DNA from: Pseudoxanthomonas kalamensis DSM 18571 | GTDB lineage: Bacteria; Pseudomonadota; Gammaproteobacteria; Xanthomonadales; Xanthomonadaceae | Length of the DNA: 64,000 bases | Assembly (NCBI RefSeq): GCF_010211745.1 | Contig: NZ_PDWQ01000005.1 | Coordinates: 227,637 to 291,636 of the forward strand | Direction of reading: 5' to 3' | Part shown: one piece after another, positions 41,122 through 61,534 of the stretch | How the letters are laid out: each line of letters opens with the position of its first letter | How positions within the stretch are numbered: position 1 is the first letter of the stretch | The notes under the pieces: model-generated | The model's input: the letters and a program-made list of their open reading frames with translations, nothing else | The model's database searches: none | What the model was told of the DNA's origin: nothing | Made by a program: the position numbers and the translations under genes

Positions 41122-41127
41122 GACTGA

Positions 41128-41847
41128 TTACCTCGAATCGCGCTCGCGGGCAGGACGCGAAGGACGCTCGCTGCGCTCGGGGCGCGCATCGTCCTGCTTC
41201 TCCTGGCCCACCTGGCTGAAGTCGAATACTTCGCCCTTGTAGATCCACACCTTGATACCGATGATGCCGTAGGTGGTCTTGGCTTCGGCAAAGCCGTAGT
41301 CGATGTCCGCACGCAGGGTATGCAGCGGCACCCGGCCTTCGCGGTACCACTCCGAACGGGCGATCTCGGCGCCGTTCAGGCGGCCGGCGACATTGACCTT
41401 GATGCCCAGACCGCCGAGGCGGATCGCGTTGCCGACCGCGCGCTTCATCGCGCGACGGAACATGATGCGGCGCTCCAGCTGCTGCGCGATCGACTCGGCC
41501 ACCAGCTGCGCGTCAAGCTCGGGCTTGCGCACTTCGGTCACGTTGATGTGGGCCGGCACGCCCATCATCTCGCTGACTTCCTTGCGCAGCTTCTCGATGT
41601 CCTCGCCGCGCTTGCCGATCACCACGCCCGGGCGGGCGGTGTGCAGGGTCACGCGGGCGGTGTTGTTGGGACGCTCGATCAGGATCTTGCTGATGCCCGC
41701 CTGGGCCAGCTTCTTGCGCAGCATCTCGCGGACCTTGAGGTCGGCGGCCAAGAACCCGGCGTACTGCTTCTTGTTGGCGTACCACTTGGAGTTCCAGTCC
41801 TTGGCGATGCCCAGACGGATACCGGTGGGATGTACTTTGTGACCCAT
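41128..41847 (-). CDS. rpsC: 30S ribosomal protein S3
   Basis: 239 residues beginning [24 protein letters not shown]. The KH domain carries [18 protein letters not shown], and the C-terminal domain has [15 protein letters not shown]. It has a charged C-terminal tail rich in Arg, Asp and Ser (about residues 215-239), of a kind that varies between species. It helps unwind mRNA at the entry. Two bases after rplV. Confidence 0.98.
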   Translation of the reverse strand: MGHKVHPTGIRLGIAKDWNSKWYANKKQYAGFLAADLKVREMLRKKLAQAGISKILIERPNNTARVTLHTARPGVVIGKRGEDIEKLRKEVSEMMGVPAHINVTEVRKPELDAQLVAESIAQQLERRIMFRRAMKRAVGNAIRLGGLGIKVNVAGRLNGAEIARSEWYREGRVPLHTLRADIDYGFAEAKTTYGIIGIKVWIYKGEVFDFSQVGQEKQDDARPERSERPSRPARERDSR

Positions 41848-41849
41848 GC

Positions 41850-42185
41850 TTATTTGCCCTCGCCCACGACCACGGTGATGTGGCTGGTGCGCTTCAGAAT
41901 GCGGGTGCCGCGGCCCTTGGCGCGGGCCATGAAACGCTTCAGCACCGGACCTTCGTCGACCATGATGGTCTTGACCTTCAGCTCGTCGACGTCGGCGCCC
42001 TGGTTGTTCTCGGCATTGGCGATCGCCGACTCGACCACTTTCTTGATCAGGTGGGCGGCCTTCTTGTCCGAGAACTTCAGCAGGTTGACGGCACGCTCGG
42101 CCGACAGCCCACGCACCTGGTCGGCGACCAGGCGAGCCTTCTGCGGGGAGATGCGCGCGGTGCGCAGGATGGCTTTCGCTTCCAT
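41850..42185 (-). CDS. rplV: 50S ribosomal protein L22
   Basis: 111 residues from [20 protein letters not shown], with the beta-hairpin reaching into the exit tunnel ([30 protein letters not shown]). The ATG at 42185 has AAGGAG six bases upstream; an ATG two codons before lies inside that spacing and is less likely. Ten bases after rpsS. Confidence 0.97.
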   Translation of the reverse strand: MEAKAILRTARISPQKARLVADQVRGLSAERAVNLLKFSDKKAAHLIKKVVESAIANAENNQGADVDELKVKTIMVDEGPVLKRFMARAKGRGTRILKRTSHITVVVGEGK

Positions 42186-42195
42186 GTTCATCTCC

Positions 42196-42471
42196 TTACT
42201 TCTTCCCGCCGGCTTTCTTGTCGCCACCGTGTCCCTTGAAGGTGCGGGTGACGGCGAATTCGCCGAGCTTGTGGCCGACCATGTTCTCGTTGACCAACAC
42301 CGGGACGTGGTTCTTGCCATTGTGGATGGCGATAGTGAAACCCACCATTTCCGGCAGGATCATGGAGCGGCGCGACCAGGTCTTGATCGGCTTCTTGCTG
42401 GTGCCCGCAGTCTCCACCTTCTTGACCAGGTGGTGATCGACAAACGGGCCTTTCTTGAGTGAACGTGCCAT
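42196..42471 (-). CDS. rpsS: 30S ribosomal protein S19
   Basis: 91 residues, [20 protein letters not shown], then [25 protein letters not shown] and [13 protein letters not shown]. It is in the 30S head with S13. Six bases after rplB. Confidence 0.98.
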   Translation of the reverse strand: MARSLKKGPFVDHHLVKKVETAGTSKKPIKTWSRRSMILPEMVGFTIAIHNGKNHVPVLVNENMVGHKLGEFAVTRTFKGHGGDKKAGGKK

Positions 42472-42477
42472 GGTCGA

Positions 42478-43305
42478 TTAGCCCCTACGATCGCGGACGA
42501 TGAATTTCTGCGTGCGCTTGTTCTTGCGCGTCTTGTAACCCTTGGTCGGCACGCCCCACGGGGTGACCGGGTGCGGGTTGCCCTGGCCGGCCTTGGCCTC
42601 GCCACCGCCGTGCGGATGGTCGACCGGGTTCATGACCACGCCGCGTACGGTCGGGCGGATGCCGCGCCAGCGCTTGGCGCCGGCCTTGCCCAGCTTCTCC
42701 AGGCTGTGCTCGTCGTTGCCGACTTCGCCGATGGTGGCGCGGCACTCGGCCTGCACCTTGCGCATCTCGCCGGAACGCAGGCGCAGGGTGGCGAAACCCT
42801 GTTCGCGCGCGACCAGCTGCACCGAGGCGCCAGCGGCGCGGGCGATCTGGGCGCCCTTGCTGGGCTTCAGCTCGATGCCGTGAATCACGGTACCGACCGG
42901 GATGTTGCGCAGCGGCAGGGTGTTGCCGACCTTGATCGGCGCCTCGCTGCCCGCGATCACCTGGTCGCCGGCCTTCAAGCCCTTCGGCGCGATGATGTAG
43001 CGGCGCTCGCCATCGACATAGCACAGCAGCGCGATGTGCGCGGTGCGGTTGGGATCGTATTCGATCCGCTCCACGCGCGCCGGAATGCCTTCCTTGTCGC
43101 GCTTGAAGTCGACGATGCGGTAGTGCTGCTTGTGGCCACCGCCAACGTGACGAGTGGTGATGCGGCCGTGGTGGTTGCGACCACCGGACTTGCTCTGCTT
43201 CTCAAGCAGCGGAGCGTGCGGCGCACCCTTGTGCAGCTCGGGCGTCACCACACGGACCGCAGAGCGGCGACCGGGGGACGTGGGTTTGAATTTCATCAAT
43301 GGCAT
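42478..43305 (-). CDS. rplB: 50S ribosomal protein L2
   Basis: 275 residues from [20 protein letters not shown]. The C-terminal [19 protein letters not shown] carries the conserved His near the peptidyl transferase centre. The ATG at 43305 is preceded by GAGG; the frame extension to 43350 overlaps rplW in another frame. Ten bases after rplW. Confidence 0.98.
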   Translation of the reverse strand: MPLMKFKPTSPGRRSAVRVVTPELHKGAPHAPLLEKQSKSGGRNHHGRITTRHVGGGHKQHYRIVDFKRDKEGIPARVERIEYDPNRTAHIALLCYVDGERRYIIAPKGLKAGDQVIAGSEAPIKVGNTLPLRNIPVGTVIHGIELKPSKGAQIARAAGASVQLVAREQGFATLRLRSGEMRKVQAECRATIGEVGNDEHSLEKLGKAGAKRWRGIRPTVRGVVMNPVDHPHGGGEAKAGQGNPHPVTPWGVPTKGYKTRKNKRTQKFIVRDRRG

Positions 43306-43315
43306 GGGACTTACC

Positions 43316-43615
43316 TCAGGCCGTGGCCGATACGTCGATGGCCTGGCCATCGGTCAGACGCACATACGCCTTGCGCCAGTTGCCGCGACGGCCGATGGAG
43401 TTGCGGAAGGCCTTGCTCTTGCCTTTCACGTTGACCACATTGACCGACTCGACTTTGACGTCGAACAGCTGTTCCACCGCGGCCTTTACATCGGCCTTGG
43501 TGGCGGTGCTGGCCACTTCAAAGACGTACTGGTTGGTGACTTCCTGCAGGCGGGCGGTCTTTTCCGACACCCGCGGCGCACGAAGCACGCTGAAAATTTT
43601 CTCGTTGGCGCTCAT
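43316..43615 (-). CDS. rplW: 50S ribosomal protein L23
   Basis: 99 residues from [20 protein letters not shown]. It contains the central [23 protein letters not shown] and docks SRP and trigger factor. Its start overlaps the rplD stop by four bases (ATGA, 43612-43615), so translation is probably coupled; an in-frame ATG nine bases earlier is the alternative. Confidence 0.97.
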   Translation of the reverse strand: MSANEKIFSVLRAPRVSEKTARLQEVTNQYVFEVASTATKADVKAAVEQLFDVKVESVNVVNVKGKSKAFRNSIGRRGNWRKAYVRLTDGQAIDVSATA

Positions 43616-44217
43616 ACCAGCCACTCCTCGATCTTCTTGACCGCCTCGGTGGTGATGACGACCGTGTCGGCACCCACCAGCGAAGCCGGATCAAGACCCT
43701 GCACATCGCGCACTTCCACATACGGAAGGTTGCGGGCGGACAGGTACAGGTTGTCGGAAGCGTCCTCGGTGACGATCAGCGGACGCTGACCGACCTCCAG
43801 ACCCTTCAGCTTGTCGGCCAGGGCGCTGGTCTTCGGCGCATCGACCGCGAACGCGTCGACCACCTTCAGGCGGCCCTGGCGGTTCAGCTCGGACAGGATC
43901 GTCGCCATCGCGGCGCGATACTGCTTGCGGTTGACCTTCTGGTCGAAGCTGCGCGGCTTGGCCGCGAAGGTGACGCCGCCGCCGACGAAGATCGGTGCGG
44001 TCAGGGCGCCGTGACGGGCGCCGCCACCCTTCTGCTTCTTCGACTTCTTGGTGGTGCCGTTGACTTCCGAACGCGTCTTCTGTGCCTTGGTGCCGGCACG
44101 GCTGGCGTTGCGGTACGCGACCACGACCTGATGAACCAGGTCCTGGCTGAATTCGCGGCCGAACACGGCGTCGGAGACCGACAAGGTGTTGGCGCTACCG
44201 GTGATGGTCAGTTCCAT
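43612..44217 (-). CDS. rplD: 50S ribosomal protein L4
   Basis: 201 residues with the extended tunnel loop ([22 protein letters not shown]), here with a Lys-rich stretch, and [20 protein letters not shown]. In E. coli L4 also represses the S10 operon. Eleven bases after rplC. Confidence 0.97.
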   Translation of the reverse strand: MELTITGSANTLSVSDAVFGREFSQDLVHQVVVAYRNASRAGTKAQKTRSEVNGTTKKSKKQKGGGARHGALTAPIFVGGGVTFAAKPRSFDQKVNRKQYRAAMATILSELNRQGRLKVVDAFAVDAPKTSALADKLKGLEVGQRPLIVTEDASDNLYLSARNLPYVEVRDVQGLDPASLVGADTVVITTEAVKKIEEWLV

Positions 44218-44228
44218 CCTCGTTCTCC

Positions 44229-44882
44229 TTATGCCTTGCTCGCCGGGCGGACGATCACGTCGCCGCCGGGGGCGCCCGGCACGGCGCCGCGCACGGCGAT
44301 CAGGCCGCGCTCGACATCGACCCGGACCACTTCCAGGTTCTGCGTGCTCTGCGTCACCGCACCCATGTGGCCGGCCATCTTCTTGCCGGGGTACACGCGA
44401 CCCGGGGTCTGGCGTTGGCCCAGCGAACCCGGCGCGCGATGCGACAGCGAGTTACCGTGGGTGGCGTCGCCCATCTTGAAGTTCCAGCGCTTGATCGTGC
44501 CCTGGAAGCCCTTGCCCTTGGTCACGCCCTGAACGTCGACCTTCTGGCCAACCTCGAAGATGTCGGCCTTGATTTCGCCGCCGACGGCAAAATCGCCCAG
44601 CTTGTCGGCTTCGACGCGCAGTTCCCACAGGCCGCGACCGGCTTCGACCTTGGCCTTGGCCAGGTGGCCCGCCTCGGGCTTGGTGACCAGGCTGGCGCGA
44701 CGGCTGCCGACGGCGACCTGCACGGCGCTGTAGCCGTCGGACTCGGGAGTCTTCACCTGGGTGATGCGGTTCGGGGTGGCTTCGATCAGGGTCACCGGCA
44801 CGGAACGGCCGTCGTCGGTGAACACCCGGCTCATGCCGGCCTTGCGGCCGACGATGCCCAACGAATATTTCTTCGCAGTCAT
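44229..44882 (-). CDS. rplC: 50S ribosomal protein L3
   Basis: 217 residues from [20 protein letters not shown]. It has the extension [27 protein letters not shown] reaching the peptidyl transferase centre, and [14 protein letters not shown]. Start at 44882 is preceded by GAGG; the longer frame upstream runs through rpsJ. Eleven bases after rpsJ. Confidence 0.98.
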   Translation of the reverse strand: MTAKKYSLGIVGRKAGMSRVFTDDGRSVPVTLIEATPNRITQVKTPESDGYSAVQVAVGSRRASLVTKPEAGHLAKAKVEAGRGLWELRVEADKLGDFAVGGEIKADIFEVGQKVDVQGVTKGKGFQGTIKRWNFKMGDATHGNSLSHRAPGSLGQRQTPGRVYPGKKMAGHMGAVTQSTQNLEVVRVDVERGLIAVRGAVPGAPGGDVIVRPASKA

Positions 44883-44893
44883 GGTCGCAGGCC

Positions 44894-45205
44894 TCAGGTC
44901 AGCTTGATCTGCACGTCGACACCCGCCGCGAGTTCGAGCTTCATCAGCGCGTCCACGGTCTTGTCGTTGGGGTCGACGATGTCGAGCACGCGCTTGTGCG
45001 TGCGGGTTTCGTACTGGTCGCGCGCGTCCTTGTCGGCGTGCGGCGACACCAGAATGGTGTAGCGCTCGATCTTGGTCGGCAGCGGGATCGGGCCGCGCAC
45101 CTGCGCGCCGGTCCGCTTGGCCGTTTCGACGATCTCGCTGGCCGAGCGGTCGATCAGACGGTGATCGAAAGCCTTGAGCCGGATCCGGATCTTTTGGTCC
45201 GCCAT
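44894..45205 (-). CDS. rpsJ: 30S ribosomal protein S10
   Basis: 103 residues from [20 protein letters not shown], with [33 protein letters not shown]. It is also NusE, which binds NusB and NusG in antitermination. First gene of the S10 operon, behind an AAGGA site and a leader of about 166 bases from a strong predicted promoter. Confidence 0.98.
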
Positions 45206-45334
45206 GACGGAATTCCTTCGTGATAAAGAGCGACGGGCGCGGCCTCTGGGATGCCTTGCCCCGGTGTGGTTCCAATGCCTAGCCCCCTGTGGCCGTCCGC
45301 GGATCGACTCCGGAGCGGCAGGGGATTCTTCCTG

Positions 45335-45367
45335 AAAAACGAGGCAGGCCGGTGAATCCGGCCCGCC
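45335..45367 (-). terminator. terminator-like hairpin at the 5' end of the S10 leader
   Basis: A 10-bp stem (45367-45358 with 45352-45343, one G-U pair) and 5-base loop are followed by CTCGTTTTTC. It begins about four bases after the predicted start of the rpsJ promoter. It may attenuate the operon or stabilise the mRNA 5' end. It matches the hairpin before rpsL. Confidence 0.7.
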
Positions 45368-45377
45368 CAGACAGAAA

Positions 45378-45406
45378 AGTATAGAACGCGTTATCGCCCC
45401 CGTCAA
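45378..45406 (-). promoter_or_regulatory. sigma-70 promoter of the S10 operon
   Basis: TTGACG (45406-45401), 17-base spacer, TATACT (45383-45378), each matching five of six consensus bases. Predicted start near 45371. Confidence 0.85.
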
Positions 45407-45469
45407 CAACAGGGCGAGCCAAATGACGGCCGTGGCCGTCTCAGGCGTTCACGCGACTTCCCGGTCTGG

Positions 45470-45501
45470 CGAACACGAGGCGCTTCCTGCACCTCTTTTC
45501 G
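45470..45501 (-). repeat. 32-base block shared with the rpsL upstream region
   Basis: Same as 50171-50202 at 29 of 32 positions. Both copies can fold into a seven-bp stem with loop AGGAA or AGGAC. One of the differences, T for C, turns a C-G pair into a T-G wobble and so keeps the stem. It lies about 63 bases upstream of the rpsJ promoter -35. Confidence 0.75.
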
Positions 45502-45627
45502 CGGTCATGGCCGACAGCCTCCCAGGACTGCCCGCCCGGCCCTTGCGGGCCCGGTCGCCTCCCCGCTTTCGCAAGGGAGGCGGCCATTCGGCCTGCGCCC
45601 GCGCCGCAGCGCGGACGCGCCGTTACG

Positions 45628-46818
<1,191 letters not shown>

Positions 46819-46894
46819 GGCTGCTACCTCTGTACTTTGATTCGGAATTGGGGAATCGGGAACCGGAGGCGGTCGCCCCCGGATCCCGGGGCGA

Positions 46895-48985
<2,091 letters not shown>

Positions 48986-49059
48986 GGTGGGTATCTCGGC
49001 TGTTGTCGCCGGGGCGCCGGAGCGCCGACGGCTGCGAGGAATGCTCGCGGTTTACATGG

Positions 49060-49086
49060 CCGAAGCCGCCTCGCGGCGGCCTTCGG
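49060..49086 (-). other. stable hairpin between rpsG and fusA
   Basis: Eleven-bp stem with one bulged base (49086-49075 with 49070-49060) and a GCGA tetraloop in the transcript, in a 177-base gap. There is no T-run, so an mRNA processing or stability role is more likely than termination. Confidence 0.45.
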
Positions 49087-49162
49087 TTCCGGTCCGCGAC
49101 CTGTCGGCCGCGGGGCACCCTGAGGTGCTGTCGGCCCCCGTGGAAATCAAGGGGCCATCAGG

Positions 49163-49630
49163 TCACCAGCGATAGTGGGCGAACGCCTTGTTCGCCTCCG
49201 CCATGCGGTGGGTTTCTTCACGCTTCTTGATCGCGCCGCCGCGATTCTCGGAAGCATCCAGCAGCTCGGCCGCCAGCTTGCGCGGCATCGAATTCTCGCC
49301 GCGCTTGCGCGCCGACTCGATGACCCAGCGCATCGCCAGCGCGGTGCGGCGCGAGGCGCGGACTTCGACCGGCACCTGGTAGGTGGCGCCGCCGACGCGG
49401 CGCGACTTGACCTCGACGGTCGGAGAGACGTTGTCCAGCGCCTTCTCGACCAGCTCGAGGGCGTTGTCGTTCTTTTCGCCGATCACGTCCATGGCGCCGT
49501 AGACGATGGACTCGGCGACCGACTTCTTGCCGCTCAGCATCACCATGTTGATGAAGCGGGCGATGACCTGGCTGCCGTGCTTGGGATCGGGCAGGACGGT
49601 ACGCTGGGGGGCGGAACCTTTACGCGACAT
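49163..49630 (-). CDS. rpsG: 30S ribosomal protein S7
   Basis: 155 residues beginning [21 protein letters not shown]. It has [23 protein letters not shown] and ends [12 protein letters not shown]. It organises the 16S 3' domain; in E. coli it is the translational repressor of the str operon. Thirteen bases after rpsL. Confidence 0.98.
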   Translation of the reverse strand: MSRKGSAPQRTVLPDPKHGSQVIARFINMVMLSGKKSVAESIVYGAMDVIGEKNDNALELVEKALDNVSPTVEVKSRRVGGATYQVPVEVRASRRTALAMRWVIESARKRGENSMPRKLAAELLDASENRGGAIKKREETHRMAEANKAFAHYRW

Positions 49631-49643
49631 GACTTATGTTTCC

Positions 49644-50018
49644 TTAGGCTTTCGGGCGCTTGGCGCCGTACTTCGAACGGGCCTGCTTGCGCTTGGCGAC
49701 GCCGGCGGCGTCGAGCGAACCGCGCACGGTGTGGTAACGCACACCCGGCAGGTCCTTGACGCGGCCACCGCGGATCAGGACCACGGAGTGCTCCTGCAGG
49801 TTGTGCCCTTCGCCACCGATGTAGCTGATGACCTCTTCCTGGTTGGTCAGGCGCACCTTGGCCACCTTGCGCAGGGCCGAGTTCGGCTTCTTCGGGGTGG
49901 TGGTGTAGACGCGCGTGCACACGCCGCGACGCTGCGGGCACTTGTCCAGCGCCGGCGAGGCGCTCTTGTAGGTCGCGGCCTGGCGCGGCTTGCGAACCAG
50001 CTGGTTGATCGTTGCCAT
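49644..50018 (-). CDS. rpsL: 30S ribosomal protein S12
   Basis: 124 residues from [20 protein letters not shown]. It has [20 protein letters not shown] and [28 protein letters not shown]. The two Lys that are changed in classic streptomycin resistance (in PKKPNS and RVKDLPG) are wild type. It acts in decoding. Start at 50018 matches the family; the longer frame does not. First gene of the str operon, behind its own promoter. Confidence 0.98.
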   Translation of the reverse strand: MATINQLVRKPRQAATYKSASPALDKCPQRRGVCTRVYTTTPKKPNSALRKVAKVRLTNQEEVISYIGGEGHNLQEHSVVLIRGGRVKDLPGVRYHTVRGSLDAAGVAKRKQARSKYGAKRPKA

Positions 50019-50064
50019 CTTTGTGCTTCTGTTTGGAAGGCAAGGCCGAGCGGCCCTGCGCGTG

Positions 50065-50096
50065 AAAACGACGGCAGGCCGTAAGCCGGCCTGCCG
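50065..50096 (-). terminator. terminator-like hairpin at the 5' end of the rpsL leader
   Basis: A 10-bp perfect stem (50096-50087 with 50081-50072) and 5-base loop are followed by TCGTTTTC. It starts about three bases after the predicted transcription start. Same design and nearly the same bases as at 45335-45367. Confidence 0.7.
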
Positions 50097-50105
50097 AGAC
50101 AGGAG

Positions 50106-50135
50106 AGTATAGCTGGCAAGCGAAAACACGGTCAA
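50106..50135 (-). promoter_or_regulatory. sigma-70 promoter of the str operon (rpsL)
   Basis: TTGACC (50135-50130), 18-base spacer, TATACT (50111-50106). Predicted start near 50099, giving a leader of about 80 bases to rpsL. Confidence 0.8.
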
Positions 50136-50170
50136 GCAACGGTTTCCGCCAGCCCGGCCCTTCCCGGGCC

Positions 50171-50202
50171 CGAACACGAGGCGCGTCCTGCGCCTCATTT
50201 CG
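50171..50202 (-). repeat. 32-base block shared with the rpsJ upstream region
   Basis: The second copy of the block at 45470-45501, three mismatches in 32. Here the seven-bp stem is fully Watson-Crick. It lies 35 bases upstream of the -35. A separate nine-bp hairpin (50233-50225 with 50220-50212) sits right after the rpoC stop. Confidence 0.75.
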
Positions 50203-50243
50203 TCTTGCGATCCCGGCGGCCGTGGCCGCCGGGCTGGAACGAC

Positions 50244-54470
<4,227 letters not shown>

Positions 54471-54556
54471 TGTGTTTCTCCGTCAGGAGGAATCTTCGTC
54501 AGGGGCGGGTCGGCGTCATCGGAACGCGCGCGGATGCGAAATCCGCGCGCGCATCC

Positions 54557-58711
<4,155 letters not shown>

Positions 58712-58786
58712 GTGGCTGTGCCTCTGGCGTGCGGAACCGCGCGGCGCGGTCCGGGGGGAACATGTCTGGCTAACGATGGAACTGTC

Positions 58787-58843
58787 AGTTGGAAGTCGCT
58801 GGTATTGCCGGCACCAGCACGCCTTCTGTTGCTACTTCCAACT
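58787..58843 (-). other. 10-bp inverted repeat between rplL and rpoB
   Basis: AGTTGGAAGT (58787-58796) and its exact reverse complement (58834-58843) are separated by 37 bases. In E. coli this gap holds an attenuator and an RNase III site; this repeat is in the matching place. It has no T-run. Confidence 0.45.
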
Positions 58844-58965
58844 ACCAACTCTGGATTTCATGCGTGCGACACAGGGGGTAGCCCGCACCGCCGCTACAAC
58901 GCCGAAAGCCAGGGGCTTTCGCCCCCGGCTCCGGTTGCCGCCGATCAACTGGCGACGTACAACGC

Positions 58966-59346
58966 TTACTTGACTTCGACCGAGGCGCCGGCCGCTTCCA
59001 GATCCTTCTTGATCTTGTCGGCTTCTTCCTTGGACGCGCCTTCCTTCACGGTGCCGCCGGCTTCGGTCAGGTCCTTGGCTTCCTTCAGACCCAGGCCGGT
59101 GATGCCGCGGACAACCTTGATGACTTCGACCTTCTTCTCGCCGGCCGACTTCAGCACGACGGTGAACTCGGTCTGCTCTTCGGCAGCGGCAGCGCCACCG
59201 CCGGCAGCGGCCGGACCGGCAGCCACGGCCACCGGAGCGGCGGCGGACACGCCGAACTTTTCTTCGAAAGCCTTGACCAGCTCCATCACCTCGACGAGGG
59301 TCTTGCTGCCGATGGCTTCCAGGATTTCTTCGTTGGAAAGGGACAT
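58966..59346 (-). CDS. rplL: 50S ribosomal protein L7/L12
   Basis: 126 residues. N-terminal dimerisation helices ([34 protein letters not shown]), an Ala/Gly/Pro-rich flexible hinge (about 38-58), and the C-terminal factor-binding domain with [20 protein letters not shown]. It forms the stalk that recruits GTPase factors. Sixty-eight bases after rplJ. Confidence 0.98.
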   Translation of the reverse strand: MSLSNEEILEAIGSKTLVEVMELVKAFEEKFGVSAAAPVAVAAGPAAAGGGAAAAEEQTEFTVVLKSAGEKKVEVIKVVRGITGLGLKEAKDLTEAGGTVKEGASKEEADKIKKDLEAAGASVEVK

Positions 59347-59414
59347 TGTGATTACCTCAAATTGACTAGTTTGGAAACAGCTTCAAATGGAAGTTGTCGC
59401 GAACCTTCTCGGAC

Positions 59415-59939
59415 TCAAGCGGCCTTGCTCTGGCCGACCGCGTTGATCACGCGGGCGGTCGAGGCGGCCGGCTCGGCCAGGACGCGCGCAAGCATGGTCG
59501 CCGGCTGGGCGATCATGCTGACCAGCATGGTCAGCGCCTGCTCGCGGGTCGGCAGCGAAGCCAGGACATCCACATGGGATCCCGGATACATCTGCCCACC
59601 CAACGAAACCAGACGCGGCTTCAGCTTGTCGGCGGTCTTGGCGAAGTCCTTGATCAGGCGGCCGGCGGCACCGGGGTCTTCCTGCGAAAAGGCGTACAGC
59701 AGCGGACCGGTCAGCGCGTCCTTGACGACCGCGTAATCGGTGTTCTCCACTGCGCGCGAGACCAGCGTGTTCTTGGCTACTTTCAAGTACACGCCGGCCT
59801 GGCGGGCCTTCTTGCGCAGGTCCGTGAACTGCTCCACGGTCAACCCCGCGTAATCGGCGGCAACCAGCGAGTGCGCCTTGCCGGCGACCTCGGCCAGTTC
59901 GGCAACGACTTCCTGCTTTTGGGACAGATTTAGCGCCAT
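59415..59939 (-). CDS. rplJ: 50S ribosomal protein L10
   Basis: 174 residues from [20 protein letters not shown]. It has [17 protein letters not shown] and the C-terminal helix region that binds the L7/L12 dimers. The ATG at 59939 has AGGAGGAG upstream; a longer open frame to 60161 is the leader read in frame. It follows a 368-base leader with an L10-type regulatory structure. Confidence 0.97.
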   Translation of the reverse strand: MALNLSQKQEVVAELAEVAGKAHSLVAADYAGLTVEQFTDLRKKARQAGVYLKVAKNTLVSRAVENTDYAVVKDALTGPLLYAFSQEDPGAAGRLIKDFAKTADKLKPRLVSLGGQMYPGSHVDVLASLPTREQALTMLVSMIAQPATMLARVLAEPAASTARVINAVGQSKAA

Positions 59940-60307
59940 TGCACTCCTCCTTACTACTTCGTTCCGCTTGCGGCTCCTGCCGCGTGCGGGCCTTGAGCGG
60001 CACCGTTCCCTCAGTGCCGGGAAAGCCCGAAGGCTTTCCGGGTGGTGGCCGTTTCCAGACGGTCCTGCATGTCTTCTGGAGGGTCGGCAACCATCTACGC
60101 AGGCCGGATCCGGAAATCCGATTAGGCGATCCCGCTGGTACCGGCGGCGACTCCGTGCCATTCCGAGCTTCCCTGCCCGTCGCCGATACGCGCTGACCGC
60201 ACCTGCGGTCTTTGACGGCCCCGCGCCGGGGTTGCCCCCGTTGCGATGCCCTCAAAATTTCGCGGTGCCGCAATTCAGCGCGACACCGACTTTGCAATTC
60301 TTGTTAC
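59940..60307. other. 368-base rplA-rplJ intergenic leader
   Basis: No gene is seen. It carries the L10 leader element (60089-60213), and below it on the transcript a strong hairpin with UUCG-type loop (60018-60043; GGAAAGCC-TTCG-GGCTTTCC) before the rplJ ribosome site. A separate promoter was not identified. Confidence 0.6.
60089..60213 (-). promoter_or_regulatory. L10 leader (rplJ autoregulatory RNA)
   Basis: The transcript has AAAGACCGCAGG (60213-60202) and, about 100 bases on, CCTGCGTAGATGGTT (60103-60089). These are the two strands of the conserved L10/L12-binding kink-turn known from proteobacterial rplJ leaders. Recognised from memory of the E. coli leader; not computed. Confidence 0.7.
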
Positions 60308-61006
60308 TTACTTCAGGGCCAGCGTGGACTGATCCACGGTGACGCCCGGGCCCATCGTCGAGCTGATCGACACCTTCTGCAGGTAGGTACCCTTGGAGGT
60401 GGCCGGCTTGGCCTTGACCAGATCGGCGAGCAGCGCCTGCAAGTTGGTCTTCAACGACTCGTCGTCGAAGTCCGCCTTGCCGATGGTGCAGTGGATGATG
60501 CCGGCCTTGTCGGTGCGGTAACGCACCTGGCCCGACTTGGCGTTCTTGACCGCCTCGGCCGGGTTCGGCGACACGGTACCGACCTTCGGGTTCGGCATCA
60601 GGCCGCGCGGGCCCAGCACCGTACCCAGCTTGCCGACCACGCGCATCGCGTCCGGGGTGGCGATGACCACGTCGTAGTTCAGGTCGCCGCCCTGCATCTT
60701 CTCGGCCAGGTCGTCCATGCCGACCACGTCGGCGCCGGCAGCCAGGGCCTCGTCGGCCTTGGCGCCCGCCGGGACGAACACCGCCACGCGCACGCTCTTG
60801 CCGGTACCGGCCGGCAGCACGGTGGAGCCGCGCACCTGCTGGTCGGACTTCTTGGCGTCCACGCCCAGGCGCACGGCCACGTCGACGGACTCGACGAACT
60901 TGGACTTGGTCGCGGTCTTGATGATATTCAGCGCCTCGTCAATGGCGTAGACCTTGCCCGGGGTCACTGCGGCCAGGATGGCCTTCTGTCGCTTGTTCAT
61001 TGCCAT
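60308..61006 (-). CDS. rplA: 50S ribosomal protein L1
   Basis: 232 residues, [20 protein letters not shown], with [24 protein letters not shown] and the L1 signature [24 protein letters not shown]. It forms the L1 stalk at the E site; in E. coli it represses rplKA. Four bases after rplK. Confidence 0.98.
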   Translation of the reverse strand: MAMNKRQKAILAAVTPGKVYAIDEALNIIKTATKSKFVESVDVAVRLGVDAKKSDQQVRGSTVLPAGTGKSVRVAVFVPAGAKADEALAAGADVVGMDDLAEKMQGGDLNYDVVIATPDAMRVVGKLGTVLGPRGLMPNPKVGTVSPNPAEAVKNAKSGQVRYRTDKAGIIHCTIGKADFDDESLKTNLQALLADLVKAKPATSKGTYLQKVSISSTMGPGVTVDQSTLALK

Positions 61007-61010
61007 GATC

Positions 61011-61439
61011 TCAGCCCTCCACCGTCAGACCCATCGAACGGGCCGAACCCGCGATGGTGCGCACTGCCGCGTCCAGGTCGGCCGCGGTCAGGTCGGGTTC
61101 CTTCGCCTTGGCGATGTCCTCGAGCTGCTTGCGGGTGACCTTGCCCACCTTTTCGGTGTTCGGGCGCTTGGAACCGGACTGGATGCCAACCGCCTTCTTC
61201 AGCAGCACGCTCGCCGGCGGCGTCTTGGTGATGAAGGTGAAGGTGCGGTCCGAGTACGCGGTGATCACGGTCGGAATCGGCAGACCCGGCTCCATTTTCT
61301 GCGTGGCGGCGTTGAACGCCTTGCAGAATTCCATGATGTTCAGGCCGCGCTGGCCCAGCGCCGGGCCGACCGGCGGCGACGGATTGGCCTGACCGGCCTT
61401 GATCTGCAACTTGATGTAGCCGATGACTTTCTTTGCCAT
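61011..61439 (-). CDS. rplK: 50S ribosomal protein L11
   Basis: 142 residues, [30 protein letters not shown], with the signature at the C-terminus [22 protein letters not shown]. It binds the thiostrepton region of 23S rRNA. The AGGAG seven bases upstream fixes the ATG. Ninety-five bases after nusG. Confidence 0.98.
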   Translation of the reverse strand: MAKKVIGYIKLQIKAGQANPSPPVGPALGQRGLNIMEFCKAFNAATQKMEPGLPIPTVITAYSDRTFTFITKTPPASVLLKKAVGIQSGSKRPNTEKVGKVTRKQLEDIAKAKEPDLTAADLDAAVRTIAGSARSMGLTVEG

Positions 61440-61511
61440 TGCTTTGACTCCTGGAGTTCGAACGTCTGCACGCCATGCGGCTGCGGGACTCCTCCTCTCG
61501 CTAAGTTAAGA

Positions 61512-61527
61512 CGCGGCAAACGCCGCG
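61512..61527 (-). terminator. hairpin after nusG, possible weak terminator
   Basis: A six-bp perfect stem (61527-61522 with 61517-61512) with loop GTTT lies seven bases past the nusG stop. The following bases (TCTTAACTTAG) are only partly T-rich. Confidence 0.4.
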
Positions 61528-61534
61528 CCCGCCT

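Larger units (their letters stand above)
45206..45627. other. 422-base tuf1-rpsJ intergenic region with promoter, hairpins and leader
   Basis: No coding sequence. Going down the minus strand from tuf1: a stem (45582-45575 with 45563-45556) about 46 bases after the stop, the 32-base shared block, a GACGGC-CGTG-GCCGTC hairpin (45440-45425), the promoter, the start-proximal hairpin with T-run, then a leader of about 130 bases to rpsJ. None of the tuf-side stems has a U-run. Confidence 0.7.

Noticed and set aside
46819..46894. Palindrome GCCCCGG-GATCC-GGGGGC between fusA and tuf1 as a terminator
   Set aside because: It has no T-run, lies inside an operon, and is directly next to the fusA stop; termination here would cut tuf1 off.
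59940..60161. N-terminal extension of L10 to 60161
   Set aside because: The added residues have no homology, include the leader hairpins, and the ATG at 59939 has a strong ribosome site.
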